The notes below the pieces were generated by a model. That model saw only the letters and a list, made by a program, of their open reading frames with translations, searched no databases and was not told where the DNA came from. 64,000 nucleotides of DNA from NCBI GenBank assembly GCA_902729315.2, contig LR746273.1, positions 3,883,001 to 3,947,000 of the forward strand. Direction: 5' to 3'. The position numbers were made by a program, and so were the translations under genes. The stretch's first letter is position 1; each line of letters opens with the position of its first letter. Positions 24,059 to 40,100 of the stretch are shown here, in pieces. Source of the stretch: Spirodela intermedia. Taxonomy: Eukaryota; Streptophyta; Magnoliopsida; Alismatales; Araceae.

Positions 24059-24063
<5 letters not shown>

Positions 24064-24709
24064 GGGGGTTGACGGCGGACAGGGAGGACGGTCCAGACGA
24101 GCTTATATTGATTGGGAAGACGGGGGTGTGTACTTGGTCGAGAATGCCGGTAGCCGTCAGAATTTTCCACGTGGAAATTCAACGAGAGGCGGAGCGGAGG
24201 ACCAGCGCCTTGCTTGCGGTGTCCTTGAGGAGGATTTACATAAACGTACGATCAGTCGCCTAGCAGCCGCCTGCACGGGGGGCCGCAGAACCAGACGATC
24301 CGAGGTGGCAGTATTCCGCGGGAAAATCGGACGGGGTTTTCTTGGGCCACAAGTCTCTGGGTGGTTCACGCCGCACGTGGTCCGGTACGTCCCTGAAGGC
24401 GACGTACGTTCGGCCGGCTGGAGTTTGTACAGGAAAAAAACCCGATAATTTCATTTAAATAGAAAAACACAATTTTGCTGCTATGGCCCAGAATAAGCTC
24501 CAATAGGGTATGGGCCAGGCCAGCACGTTTGGGCCGGGCCAAATTGTCTGATATTGAGACCTGAGCCTTGAGAAAACCGAGACAGGGCCCAGGATCTCCT
24601 TGATAAAACAATCTTATTCTGGAACGAGAGAACTGACAGCAGAGATCACGTGAGAGGCAAAAGGGAGACTGGCACCCTCTCGAACAGTTGACCCAGGGGA
24701 AAGATGGCG
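24059..24709. other. AOX1 promoter region and ACBP 3' flank
   Basis: The GC-rich part next to AOX1 contains no supported gene. The part from about 24480 to 24600 holds several TGGGCC/GGCCCA motifs, listed separately. Confidence 0.5.
24485..24591. promoter_or_regulatory. Cluster of TGGGCC/GGCCCA motifs between AOX1 and ACBP
   Basis: Motifs lie at about 24485 (GGCCCA), 24511 and 24530 (TGGGCC), and 24586 (GGCCCA). The cluster is about 480-580 bases upstream of AOX1 and 120-225 bases downstream of the ACBP stop codon. It is a plausible distal promoter of the mitochondrial AOX1 gene; no direct evidence. Confidence 0.35.
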
Positions 24710-26484
24710 TCAAGCAGAAGCGGCGGCGGCTTCTTCCAGCAGTTGCTTCACCTTGGTGATGTAGTCGCTCATTGCCTCCTCCTGGGATTTCCCTGTGAGG
24801 GGGGAAGATGGCGGCTTCCATGAGTAACGATGAGTCAACGAGGTGAGAGAGATAGCTGGCAGGCAACCGGGTCAAAGGGGTCTGGCTATTTTGTTTCACC
24901 TTCGACGGCTTTCCAGGCATCCCACTTGGCTCTTGCCCTCTGGTTGAACACCCCGGGTCTGTCTGGAGATGAAGCATGAGATTCAGATATTGCAAGGAAA
25001 AGGAGAAATGGTTGAGAAGACTACCCATGATTGGGAGATTAACCTTCTTGAGGAATCTCACCACCCACCCCCCCCCCCTTTGATTTTCATGGGAAACCAA
25101 AATTTAGAAATAAAGTTAAATAAATTATTATGGCTTACTTGGAGATATAGCGATGCAAGCCGAATGAACCTTCTTTAAAGCTTCTGTGCATTCACTGTCG
25201 AAGGAAGTTTCTTCACTCAGGGGAAGTAGAACAGGGGACTCTCAGTAGTTGGTGATTTACCCCCCACCCCCCCTCTCTAAACCCCCCCCAAATCTACGAT
25301 TGTGGTGGACGCATATTGGCCCCAAGCTCATTCAGAATATGTTGGTCACAGAACAATCAGCTAAGATGTTTATCTGTTCTCATGTTGATCTATGCATCGA
25401 GCACCGGTCAATCGACTAACATAATAAACAGAATAGTTACCAGCATTCACGGGTCCAATAGTTGCCTGCTTGTAAAGCCCGTAGAGAATAAGTTTGTTCT
25501 CATTTGTTGTGTTCTCGGGTAGGGTCATAGCCTTCCGGGCGTACTCTTCGAACTCTTCCTGGTGACAAAACAAAGCAGTAAAAAACAAGCCCAACAGATC
25601 TTTCACAAGACGGAAGATAAATCGATACACGGTGGGTGTCTCCATACGAAAAGGCTAGAGACCATTAAACAAAGATTTTTGCTCATAAGAGAAGATTGTC
25701 AAAAGGACTAGCATCAAGCATTTTTTAGCGAGAAATCGTAGGAAACATGTACCAGAAGGCAAGATGGAACGATTCAATCAACATGCTCGATCCCGATTGG
25801 GATTTATCCGAAAATTTTAACCCTCATCGGAACTTCTAAGGAGAACAGCATAAAAGTGAAAAGGCGCATTGAATCTTCTGAACTGGAGGTCCAAACATCT
25901 GAGACCGAAATTTTTTTGGTGAAATAACGGCGTTCTCATCTCAAGGCAAAGGTATAGCTTGAATGGACACCGATAGATACAGAAGAAGCAAATCCCGTTT
26001 CGTATCTGCCTGATCAAACCATGTTTAAGCCGGTATCAGTGAAAGTGATAGCAAAGAATGAAGACAGTCTTTCCATGCTGACAAGATCGGCAGAAATGGT
26101 GCGTTGCTGTGAACAGGCACAACTGGGCATCAGATGCCAAAATCAGATATATCACGCTTCCCACGGTGGCAATAAATAAATAGGACAATCTAAGAGCCCG
26201 AAACCGAACCAGAGCAAACCAACGTTCTCTCATAATCGCAACGTGAAGAGAAATGACCTCCGACAAGAAGATAAAATTGAACCAGCGACGCGTGTATTTT
26301 TCATAGAAAGCTCAAATAAGACTTTCTCCCAAGCCGATCCTGCTGAGCAAGGCGTACACCGAAATCGAAATAGAGTACGCCGAGATCATGACGCGAGTTA
26401 GGAACGGATGATGGATACCAGAGGAGCGATAGTGCGTTTCGCACGAGAGGAAGCGAGCAGAATCAGGCATACCTTGAGGCTCAT
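24710..26484 (-). CDS. ACBP: Small (10-kDa) acyl-CoA-binding protein
   Basis: Cytosolic carrier that binds long-chain acyl-CoA esters and buffers the acyl-CoA pool. Exons: 26484-26473 (only MSLK), 25558-25441, 24962-24900, 24792-24710; 91 residues, the normal length for the class I plant protein. The ACBP fold is complete: EEFEEYARKAMTLPE, then ENKLILYGLYKQATIGPVN with the acyl-CoA-binding Tyr and Lys residues, then RAKWDAWKAVEGKS, then EAMSDYITKVKQLLEEAAAA. Introns are in the usual places and all phases match. There is no signal peptide, ankyrin or kelch extension, which separates it from the larger ACBP classes. The first exon encodes only four residues, so start choice rests on the family N-terminus and a strong donor (GTATGC). 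Confidence 0.95.
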
Positions 26485-27250
26485 CTCTCCTCCCCTCTCA
26501 GTCCACTCCTCTGGTCTTCTTTCCTTCACGATTGCACCAGTCACTGAACTGAAAGAGCCATTTATTGACTTCCCCCACAACATCTGCCCTTATAGATTGG
26601 ACTAAATTACGGCATGCACCAAACCCTCTTCGCTGGGCTGCGACCTAAACGATCCGGGGTGTTTTCGTCAACTCGCAGCAGCAAAATTAAGATCAACGAT
26701 CTATTATATTATTTAATCCGTGAAATAAAAAATAAAATTCAATCGGGAAATCATAAATGCCGCCGACAATATGCGTCAATATTTTGAAATGGGACCATAT
26801 TAATTCTCTAATTATCAGCCTTAATTTTGTTCAGAGCAGATGGACATAAATCAGAAACCAGACACGCCTGTTTGGTACATGGTATGACGATAACAATGAG
26901 GGGGGGTAGGTGGGACCATCCGAGTTAAGGAGCATTAATTGGACGGTCCCGATGGGAGGTTGCTAATGGCGATTCTCGGAGTTTATTTATCATTTCGCTA
27001 GTTGCAGGGATTAAAAAGCAGGAACCTGATAATAGACATTATTGCCTATATATAATCAATAAAATATGTATCCTCTATATATATACATGTAAATAGAGAT
27101 AGAGAGAATGGCTTTCAGGTGTAATAAATGATAGTGAATTGCTCATTGGGCTCAAATTACGACACGACCCGTGTGAGGGATTCCATGTGCACCCCTCGAG
27201 GAATAAAATAGCCTCTAACCTTATTTCATATTTATTTTTGGATAAGGAGA

Positions 27251-27295
<45 letters not shown>

Positions 27296-27490
27296 CTTCT
27301 GGGTTCCAATACCTCTACGCTGGGCCTTCGCGTAGGCCCAGCAGCACCAGTTTTGTTATGGGCCGTTATTATTTCGGTTTACGGTTCATTAATCCATCGG
27401 TGTAGACGAATGGAAGATAATCAACATTGGATCTCCGCTTTGCCCTCTTTTTCCCGTCGATCGAACTGCAGAGAGGGTGGAGAGAGAGAG
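26485..27490. other. Divergent intergenic region between ACBP and the ankyrin gene
   Basis: About 1 kb holding the two 5' flanks. It is AT-rich around 26.7-27.1 kb and contains a CT microsatellite at 27252-27291. No gene is supported. Confidence 0.55.
27252..27291 (+). repeat. (CT)n microsatellite upstream of the ankyrin gene
   Basis: About 39 bases of pure CT repeat on the coding strand, some 200 bases before the ATG. It is probably in the leader or core promoter of the ankyrin-repeat gene. Confidence 0.95.
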
Positions 27491-29790
27491 ATGGGGGGCG
27501 AACGAAGGAAGACATCCGGCGGGAAGGGCAGAGGAGTGGAAGAGGACTCGCCGCTGCATGTTGCGGCGAGGGCGGGGGACATCGTCGCCGTCCGCACCAT
27601 ATGCAGCTCCAACCCCCTCTCGGTGAATGCCCGGGACAGGCACTCCCGCACCCCGTATCCTTCGCCGTCGCCTCTGTTCGATTACTTTCATGGTGCCTTC
27701 CTGCGCGTTTGTCGTCGTTTTTCCGACCGATTTCCCGATAACCAAGAGATATCTCCTGTAGATTATGTATCGTGACTGATCAGCAACTGATTCTGTGAGG
27801 CAACGGGCAGGAGGAGATAATGGGTAGGCAAGCTAGAGGTGACTAGGTTAAGAGTTAGCCTCTCCAAGATGAGCCGGGGTGTGCTTACGCCCACAATGGT
27901 CTCCAATGGATACTGACGTTACGAATGGTTTCGAATATCGCTTTGTTAGATATTTTCATGGATCCGCATCTGTTTCTCCGGTACGTCCGCACCATGCTTG
28001 CTTTTTACTTAGTTTCTGTGCCTTCTAGTTTTCTCATTCGAAATTCTCTCTTCCCACTGTCTCCGAGGGTTTTCTCCTGATTTATGGACACTTGACAGTA
28101 GACATCAGTGCATGCTCTTGTGATGCTCAATCGTCCTACATTTCTTTCAACGTTGAAATCTCCCGCTATTTTCACTCGAGATCAGACTCTGGCGTTGTCA
28201 TGATCTAACGCGGCGGCTCTTTATTGAAACTCTTTTGAAAACGGCACGACCATGAATTTGATTTCAATCTATCTCCTCACTTTTCACTTCTTCTTTTCGT
28301 TGTTTCTCACGATGCAATTGTTTCTCTTTTTTCAAAAGAAGTATCGGTAGGATATTTATGAAAAATAATTCGTTAATAAAAGGAGAACTAGTTTGATTCT
28401 ACAGAAATTCTTAACTCCTAAACCTGAAAATTGCTTCAAGCTCTAAAGATTTTTTGGGGGCATATTGGGGGCTCACCCACTACAGTCTACTCCTTCATGG
28501 TTTACTTCTGATGTCTAGGCATTGAAACTACCATAGGATCTTAGTGTATGTGCCTAGATATGCGTACTTACTGTATCTTAGTGTATCCCCTCTGTTTCTA
28601 TTTAATGTAACTCTGCTATCTGGGTAATCCAGAAATGGTTCTACTTCTTTTTAATTTGACCAATACCCAAATTATTGTGGGTTCTTTTCACCGTGGCCAA
28701 TGACTCAAATTATAATGGTCTACTGGATCATGTTGTGGATGCTTTCCACTTTGGTCTGTAATCTAGGACGTTCTTGATATTGAAGATATACCACGTCAGT
28801 CACCTTGAAAGCCACTTTTGGCTGACCCTGGTTGTCAACCGCAGCCTTTGCTTCTTTGAAACAGCACCAACCTCTGAAATCAAGTATTGACAAACTGCTT
28901 ATGGAAGAAAAAATATTCATAGATGTATTTACTTCTCGTCTCCGTTTGGGGACTACTTTCCCATCTGGGGATAGTGGCCCAGTCTGATATTTGGCCGATA
29001 ATTGCCCGCTTTGCATTTCAACATGGCCATCTATCTCTGTTGTCACCCAATTTTTTTTTTGTGTGCATCCATTGAATCCTCACATTTCATTGTCTCTACA
29101 ATACGTGATTGCAATATGGTATGGTATGGTATGCGCTTATTGTCGCCGTCGTTCATTCATTTCAAGTTGGTTCCCTTGACGCGGATAATTCCTCGAAGAC
29201 TTCACCTAGCCGCGTGGTCTGGGCACCTGGAGGTCGTCAGTTACCTCTGCAGCCACAAGGCCGACCCGGGTGCGGCTGCCATGGACGACATGGGCGCCAT
29301 CCATTTCGCCGCCCAGAAGGGCCACACAAACGTCGTCCGCGCCCTCCTCTCCTCGGGAGCGTCCGTCCGAGCTGCCAACCGCAAGGGTTGGACTCCGCTG
29401 CACTACGCCGTGAAGGGCTCCCACCTAGACCTCGCCAAGTACCTTATCCGGAAAGGGGCCAACCTTGACGCGAAGACCAGGGCGGGGGAGACGCCGCTCG
29501 ACCTCGGCGGCGGCGACGAATACCGCGCGACCCTCTCCGAGTGTGAGCGCAAGCTCCAGCAGTCGCACAAGGAAGAAGGGGCCGCCGCTGGGAAGAAGGC
29601 CGGAGATGAACGGACTGCCGACGATGGGAAGAGGAAAGCTTCTGCTGAGCTTCCAGTGGAGGGCGGCGGAGAGGGGAAGAAGGCCCGGGAAGTGGGTGCT
29701 GGACAAGACGCCTCCGTGCCCAAAAAGCCTAGAGTCGTCCTCTCGCACCTCATCGAAGAGGAGGATATGGAGCAGGAACAAGAACGGTAG
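27491..29790 (+). CDS. Ankyrin-repeat protein with charged C-terminal tail
   Basis: Small ankyrin-repeat protein, presumably a protein-protein adaptor; the specific partner is unknown. Exons: 27491-27654 and 29199-29790, giving 251 residues. The intron splits a Pro codon inside a repeat. Ankyrin repeats run from about residue 17 to 160: SPLHVAARAGDIVAV, then TPLHLAAWSGHLEVV, AIHFAAQKGHTNVVRALLSSGA, TPLHYAVKGSHLDLAKYLIRKGA and ETPLDLG. The C-terminal 90 residues are rich in Lys, Glu and Ala and end with a conserved-looking KKPRVVLSHLIEEEDME. That tail has possible nuclear localisation character (KKPR, KRK). An in-frame ATG at 27410 would add 27 residues. I prefer 27491 because of the GAGA leader directly before it, but this is open. 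The 1.5-kb intron carries an antisense open frame. Confidence 0.85.
28720..29046 (-). other. Antisense open frame inside the ankyrin-gene intron, unrecognised
   Basis: One open frame of 108 codons on the - strand. Its two ends look protein-like (SAKYQTGPLSPDGKVVPKRR and KVAFKVTDVVYLQYQERPRL), while the middle is AT-rich and ends in TTTCAG. This pattern suggests two ancient exons with an intron between them, but the phases do not join cleanly. It may be a gene fragment carried in by a transposon. I do not recognise the family. Confidence 0.3.
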
Positions 29791-30248
29791 TAGGGAAGCG
29801 TGAGAAACTTGAGGGGTGGAGAAACGAGAGTGAGCATGTCCACACTTTCTTCTGCTTGACCTGTACGAGGGTGAGTAATTCATCATAATGGTAGTAGGAA
29901 GAATCTTGGTTTTTAACGGACCGAATGGAATCAGCCTGGAATCATCCTAGAGGCAGGTTTAACCCGAATTCAATCAGAACTGATGTTGTCTCTGCTGCTT
30001 CTATCGCAAAGCGTTGTCAACCAACACCAAACTGACGAAGACCAGAATTAGATGGCAGCATAAAATTTTCTTATTGTCGTCGCTCTTCAGCATAGAAGAA
30101 AACAAAACTGGAAAACGTAGAAGAAATGGGTATATAAGAGAGAAATTAATCGTGTCTTGTAAGCAACAAAATAAGAGAAAGGCTCCACGGAGAAAAGAGG
30201 CTGCTACTCGGCCATATCAAAACCCGTTAGTCAAGCTGGAGCCATCGG
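29791..30248. other. Convergent 3' flanks of the ankyrin and RPS3 genes
   Basis: About 460 bases between two facing stop codons. I see no gene; it should contain both 3' UTRs. Confidence 0.55.
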
Positions 30249-33034
<2,786 letters not shown>

Positions 33035-33201
33035 GGTTAACCAGACGAAGAGAATGAGCCGAGCTCTTCGAGCCGAAGAGCTCCGCAGAGGAAGAAACCT
33101 AGAGGCGGCGGCGGCAGGTATTAGGAACTGGGACACAACCAGCCGCGTAAGGACTATTCACTCCACACGCCAAAGAGTATTTATAGACGAGGAAAAGGAA
33201 C

Positions 33202-33334
33202 TTAGGGTATCGAAACGAACATCATCCCATCGGGGTAGTTCGGGTATTTCTGGAAGGTTGATTATTAACTCTAAGTCAACTTTTTCAGTTCCCTTTCCCT
33301 CATCCGAGAATGCGACTGGTTATAAGCAGGCCCA
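33202..33334 (-). promoter_or_regulatory. RPS3 promoter region with site II and telo-box-like motifs
   Basis: On the coding strand, TGGGCC occurs at 33334-33329 and a partial telo-box (ACCCTAA) around 33208-33202, about 170-300 bases upstream of the ATG. The combination is established for plant ribosomal protein genes. The telo-box match is incomplete. Confidence 0.45.
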
Positions 33335-33359
33335 ATCTACCCCATTTAGTCCCTCTTCA

Positions 33360-36300
33360 TGGTGACGTTTTGTGGCCTACAAGGCCAAAATTTATTCTCT
33401 ATTGAGAAAGACCAAAGAGCTTCCAACTCATATTTTGTTTGATTTAAGTCTAAAATTTTCATAAAATAAGACATTATGTTAATTAAATTAGTAGTACGCT
33501 TGTATTATCAACTTATTAAATTTAAATTATTAAGAACTTCACATTCTCTATTAGTTGACCAATTTGAGAGTGAAGATACATCTTTAATAAAGTTAGTTTT
33601 AGATAATGGATTGTCAAATAAAGTAATTACATAATTTATTTTTCAATAATCTTCCTTAAATTATACTAAAATAATATTATTTAGTTATAAAATTATGTTT
33701 ATGGTAAAATCAGTTTTCCAACTAAATTAGAATTCTAACAAAAAAGCTCCACAATAAATTAGTTAATAATATTTATTATTAAATTAATGATAATAAATTT
33801 TCCCTTTTTAGGGAATAATCTTATGAATGGATACTTGGTGTGTATCTCAACCAAACATCTTCTATAGAACTTAAAAGTCTAATTAACCAATAATTTGCAT
33901 CTAGTTATTTGGTTTTATCATTCAATTAGATGAATTGGAACCTTCTAAATTATTAACAAAATATATGTAAAAAACTAGATTAATCAAGGATGAAAATATT
34001 TGAGTTTTTTTAAAATAATAGTGAATCAAAAACAATAAAAGTAATAAAAATGTCAACATATTTTATAAAAAAATTGATATTTTCTCATAATTAGATTTCT
34101 ATGATAAATTTGTTAACATCAAAATCATTTAAAACAATAATCTTCCCTTTTTAAATATTTACAAAATCTTATAAATATTGGCGTGAATGGCCAAACACTT
34201 CAGCATTATATACATTGCTCCCCCCTATATGTTGCATCTCTTTCATACATGCTCCCCATTAATTGGTGCATATTTTTTAACAAATTTCTCTCCCATTTTA
34301 TCAACAACAACAAAAAATACATCATGTAATCAAATCTGAGAAGAAATGCATGTTTACTCAATCAAAATTATCTTCAAGTGGTATCATCTTCTTTTCAATA
34401 TGGTGACTCAGTTTATAACATTATATGGAAAGGCAAAGAGTTCTTGGAACCCATGTATTATTTTTAGGAGGACCAATTTGGTGGTTTCAAAGAAGAGGGA
34501 CGTCATGGAACCCATGTATTATTTTTAAGAACATAATTCATCCTACCTAATAAGAGTGTAATGATCAATGACATAATGAGGATGACTCAAAAGATGTCCT
34601 CATCACAAAGATAGATGAAAAAATATAAGAAAATGTGGGTCATAATGAGGGTTAGAAGTAATACTATGTGATGCTGCAAGGCATGAATGACTACATGAGA
34701 ATGAAATTAAGATTGGTTTTAATTCCATAAAGGATGTTATTGAATAGAAGTATAGTCAAACCTAGTAGGAAATCATAGGATCTGCTTTGATGAATTAAGA
34801 TATGAGAAATTAGGAGATAAATAAGGTAAGTATCAATGGTGGTGGATTCAAGGTCAATGATGATAGTGAGATAGGTTAAGAGTTGAGGAACAATTCCCTC
34901 AACAAAAGTTGAGATACCTCAAGAAGGGATGTTAAGGATTATGCTTAGAAGCTCCTTATTCAATTCAATTTCAACTTTTTTGACAAATGGAAGAAGACTG
35001 AATGAGGAGATTTTAGCATTTAGTAGAAATGACAAGTGAGAGTTGGGTAAATGCCTAAATAGGTCCTGAAAAATTCATCAAAACCAAGGGCGTCAAAATA
35101 AGATGAGAGAGAGATTTGTTGCAAGGTAAAGTAGGTGAGGTCACCTATTCTGCTCCTAAGGACTTTAGGATTAGAATATTGATCCTTTAAATAGTTTTCT
35201 ATTATCAAGGTGGGAAAAGAGAGGAATGAATTAGTGTTCTTGGGTCATTTCAGCAGTCTATTAGACTAAGAAGAGGGGTTGAATGCAAGCTCTGCATATT
35301 GCATGGAGTATTATTGGGGCTACTAGTCAAATGGTTGGATCAATAGCATTTGTTGGTTGTTGCAGCCGTAGTTGGAGAGGGAGGAATTTGAGCCTCAAGG
35401 AGTGTGTTGTGGGTAGAATAGGAGGATTAGGGAGGGTATTGGAGGGAGTAGAAGGATTTTTTTTTAGAGGAGAGGAGAGTAAGTGGGAACGAGCATGATA
35501 AGGTGGAGAGGGACATGGAGCAAGGATTTAAGGGAAGGGTGAAGGGTAAGACAGTTCCACAGCATGAGCTAGAATGTTGGCACCTTGGGAATTATCTAGT
35601 GGTGAGTTTAGATCGATTGATTGATGATGGAAGTTGTTTGGGCGAGGTTTGGAGCAAAAGAATTTTTTAGTTGTTTCTAGGTGATGATCTAATTCGTATA
35701 AGAATATAATGCGAGATGATTAGGAAGAAGTTTAAGAGGTATCAAGTAGGACTAATGTCTAGATTGAAAGGTTAGATGAAGAAAAATGAAGAGTAGTAGG
35801 ATAACAGCCAAGTAAGGAATTGAGTGGGTGAAGAGGTGATCAATTTGTGCCTTGAATCTTAGAACTTTTGAAGCTAGATTCTTTTTAGAAGTTTGTAGTC
35901 ACCATACGAATGATTCATTGAGGATAAATATGGTTTATAGGGTAGAATTAAGAGCTAAGTAGGGGTTTTGTGGGTTGTGACTAGGGTTTCTCAAAAGAAC
36001 TAAAGGTTTTTTAGGTGATTTCTCTATCATGGTGAATGATGAGGTAAAGAATGAGACTGAAGACTTTAAATTAATATTCAATACTTATGATCATTCAATT
36101 CCTCATAATATAGTTATCACTCATCTACTTCAATACTTCTAATTTGACCTTAGGATAGAGAAATTACTTGGACCTTCTCTATTTCATTTGAATCTTCTCT
36201 ATTTCAAATTTTAAACTCTACATATTGGACCTCAAATTGAAATAATTATTCACATGATTTATTTAATATTTAATTTATACCAATATATCAATTTTGAGTC

Positions 36301-37100
36301 TAAAAAAAAATTAGAACATTAATCTTGGAGAAAATTAGAACTTTCTTTGTATTTTTATGATGAAAAAAGGAAGAGAAAAAGTACAAGTCAAAGAAACCTT
36401 GAAACTCAAAAGGAGAGAACTGTGATAAGGGAAGAGGAGAGAAAATTTTAGAATAGAGAAAGGGGGGAGAAAGTAGAGAAATAATAATAATATATTAATT
36501 TTGATATGTCACTATTTGAATTTAAGTTTTGAATTTGAATGATATGCTTCAAATATTCTTATAAAATAGTATTATGTTGTCACAAATTTAATTATGAATA
36601 TTCACACTAAAATTTATTCAATGAATAAATATAATAATAATTTATAAGTTAGAAATCATAACTATTTTATATTCATTACTTATGATTATAGATTTGTCAT
36701 TGATCGATCAAAAACATCATAATTAAGTAGTGTCAAAAATAAAATTTATAATGTTTGTATGTCTTTCTAATAATACTAATAAGTATAGTTTATGGATTAT
36801 TTGAGTTGAAACATAAGAAATTATTTAAACTAAGGAGATATTTAACTTATAATCAAGATTAATTTTTTTATGAAGAATGAGATGAGAAGATAAAAGAGAG
36901 TTGACTCAAGCATAGTAGAGGAATAGATCAATATTCTTTTGATGATTTTTCAGTCAGCAAGAGAAGTAAAATTAGGTAAGAAACAAGTGAAATGTGGGAT
37001 GATTGTGAATTACTTAATCTTAAGGTGTGTAAATAAAAACTTTAATATTCTTAGATCTTTTTATGTCATCTAAGAGATCAATATAAAGACTAAAGGAAAT
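33360..37100. other. AT-rich gene-free region
   Basis: Very AT-rich sequence with stops in all frames. A 22-nt direct repeat containing GGAACCCATGTATTATTTTT occurs at about 34447 and 34507. No gene or complete element is recognisable; it is probably decayed transposon sequence. Confidence 0.55.
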
Positions 37101-37149
37101 TAATCTACTCCTAAACTAATTTATATTTTCTTCGTGTCTTTCTATATTT

Positions 37150-40100
37150 CTAATGAATGCTTAACTTTGATGAATTAAAGAAACGAAACAACATGGAAGA
37201 AGAAGGATATGTTCACCCCACTACCTGCCCCTCTAGCTTGGACCCACTAACCTTATGGCATCATCTCACCCCTTTGTTGCCTACCTCCGAGCCCTCTAAG
37301 CTTCTTCTAATTAGTATTCTCTCTTCTCCAAGGATTCCTCCAACTCGTCACTTCATCACGACGTAACTTACTCGACTGACGTACATTTTCAAACAACCAC
37401 AATTATGTGTCATAGGCATCTAGCTTTGAGCTCTTCTTTAGAGCTCACAATCTCTTCCATCACCTCTTAGAGGACTCACCTAGCCTTCGGGACCCCTCTT
37501 ATGTAACATAGTCATAACTTGACTCAGTCATCATCACATGGATGCTTCAGAACATCAAGTCTAGTATTATTGGCACACATCACCTCAACTCAATCGGACG
37601 AATATCGATTGAGTTGTGGAGATCTTCATGACTCTTCTCTTCTGCAAATAAGTCGATTTCTCTCTTTAGGCCCACTATGATTGCCTCCATGCCCTCATCT
37701 AGGAGGTTGATATCTATCAGCTCCTTACTATCGACCTCTTGGCCTTCTAACACTATCATTAGGAGTTTTATGCTAGAGTTTATCTTAGTAGAATTCATCT
37801 ATCCATCACATCCCAAATCCAAGGGGTAGTTCTCTCTAAAGATTGCGTGCCTGATCTCGCCTCCATCTTCTCGATAGTCTTTCGGGTCACCACTAGTATC
37901 TCCATCTGGTCCTCTTCATCTTCTTCAATTGTCACCTCTACTCCTTCAGCTCTTGTTGTTGTTGCTCTATGAGCTCGAAATGATACCTTTCTTTCCTGCT
38001 CTAACGGTGGTCATATTCTTTGTAGACGTGGGCAAAATATTTTTCATGTCTCTACTGTGAGAAGTAGAATCATCTAACTACTAAGCGTTAGAAGTAGTTC
38101 GACAAGTCTACTTTCACATAGTTGGCAATAACTTTTCCAACTCTAACGTCTCCTACTCAATCTCATATTCTAACTCCTACCTTCCACGTGACTTTGACGT
38201 CTGTGGAGTATGAATCATTTATTGTACTAATGGTATCAATGCTTTTATGCCTGTCAATCTCGCCTTGCTTCTGGTCTCCTTTACGCCAATTACACATGCT
38301 CTCCTTGCTTCCTCTTTGATGTCGTGGATTATTAATTCAGAGACATCAACTCATATGACTAGTATCTCTACTATTATCTCCTCCTATTAACTTACCTTGA
38401 CCCATCCCCCTATCATTATTGTCGATGGCCAAACCTATTTGGTCAAAAGTCAGGTGCCACCTTGATTTTTTCATTCCTTCACCTCACCCAAGTTTTCTAC
38501 ATTCTTGATTTTTCTACTAACTTTCTTTGCGTAAGTATTATTACTCATACCCACTTTTATATAATCACATTCTTTCTCTGTACTTTCAAGGATTTACATA
38601 TCAGATAGAGGATTGCTTTGAGCTGTGAAAATAAACGAGGTTTTATGAACTCATTTATGACGAACTCTCATCTGGCATTTGGACTCTTTTTGTTGTCTCT
38701 ACAACAACTTCTTCTATTTTGTGACATCGTCATTTAAGCCATCTTTATTTCTCTAAATTACAAAAAATCTTATCATAACTTTCTCTTTCTAAGTTTATCT
38801 GTGAATCTTGTTAACTAGACAAATATCACTATACTTTTTATCCTAGTTGTGATGGCATCTCTTCTTTCGCTCTCTTTGACTTTCTCTATTCTGATATATA
38901 AGATTCATCTCGTACTTCTTTTATCTCAGACCATCGCTATTACATCATTTTTGTCGATAACTACACTCATGTGAGTTAAGTCTACCTCCTCTGTGATTAT
39001 TCTAGGGTCATCACTGTGGTTACTCACTTTGTCATCGAAGTTATCACCCAATACACCACTACGTCCAAGATTCTTTATATTAATAACATTCTTGAGTTTG
39101 TTCAAACATCTCTCTATACCTTCTACAATGATCGTGACGTCCTCTACTAGACCACATGTCTTCATACTTCATAGTAGAAATAGTGTTGTCAAGTGTAAAT
39201 ATTGTCAACTCCTTAACATCACACACACACTTTTTCTTAAGATGAATGTTCATCACTATCTCTAAGCTGACGCCTTTACGACTGTCACTTACCTCATAAT
39301 CAACTTTCCTCCGCCTCTCTTGAGGGGGCATTCCTCTCCATCACTTAATTTCTGATTTTTCTCTCTTTTCTCTTCCCCTTCAAGTCTTTGGATGTATCGC
39401 CTTTGTCTAGAATTCATTTTGTTCTCTTTCTAAACTCACCCCTCATGCTCTTAAAGGGGTCTTTGTCAGTTACTCTCATATATAAAAGAGTTATCAAGTC
39501 TGCTTTCCTAATACCCATCATTATGTGACTTTGGTTGACGTCACTTTCCATGAGGAGTTTCCTTTCTTATCTCCTATTTTGACTCTTCCCCCTCCATGGA
39601 TTGCTACATCTCCTCCACCTAAGTTCCCTCCCTTGGTAGTTCTTATGGACTCTCCCTCTTCTCTTCCCTTTTGTCTACTCCCTTTAAGGTCATTACCCGC
39701 ACCTGTCTTTCTTCAGCTCATGTCTCCTACAGCTTCTCTTATTTCGGATGTAATATCTTCTTCTTCCTCTCCTACGATCCCTTTGGTGCCTTTGGTCACT
39801 ACTCCACATGATGACTTTCATCTCTTTGTTGCCCTCTGCAAAGGTACACATGTCTACATCCACCATCTCATCTCCTAGTTTGTTTCTTATGACCGCTTTT
39901 CTCCCTCCTTTCATCCCTTTACTTTTTTTGTGGCCTATGAGTCGCTTCCACAATTGTATGTTGAGGTTGCATAGGTATCTATGTGGAAGGCGATCATAGA
40001 TTTAGAAGTAACTACATTGGTCGCTCGAGGGACTTGAAACTTAGTTCCACACCTAACTAATGTCAACATTGTGACGTGCAAGTGAGTGTTTACCATCAAG

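Noticed and set aside
37580-37798. - strand frame of 72 codons in the AT-rich island
   Set aside because: It has no homology that I can recognise and lies at the left side of the decayed copia element, most likely debris.
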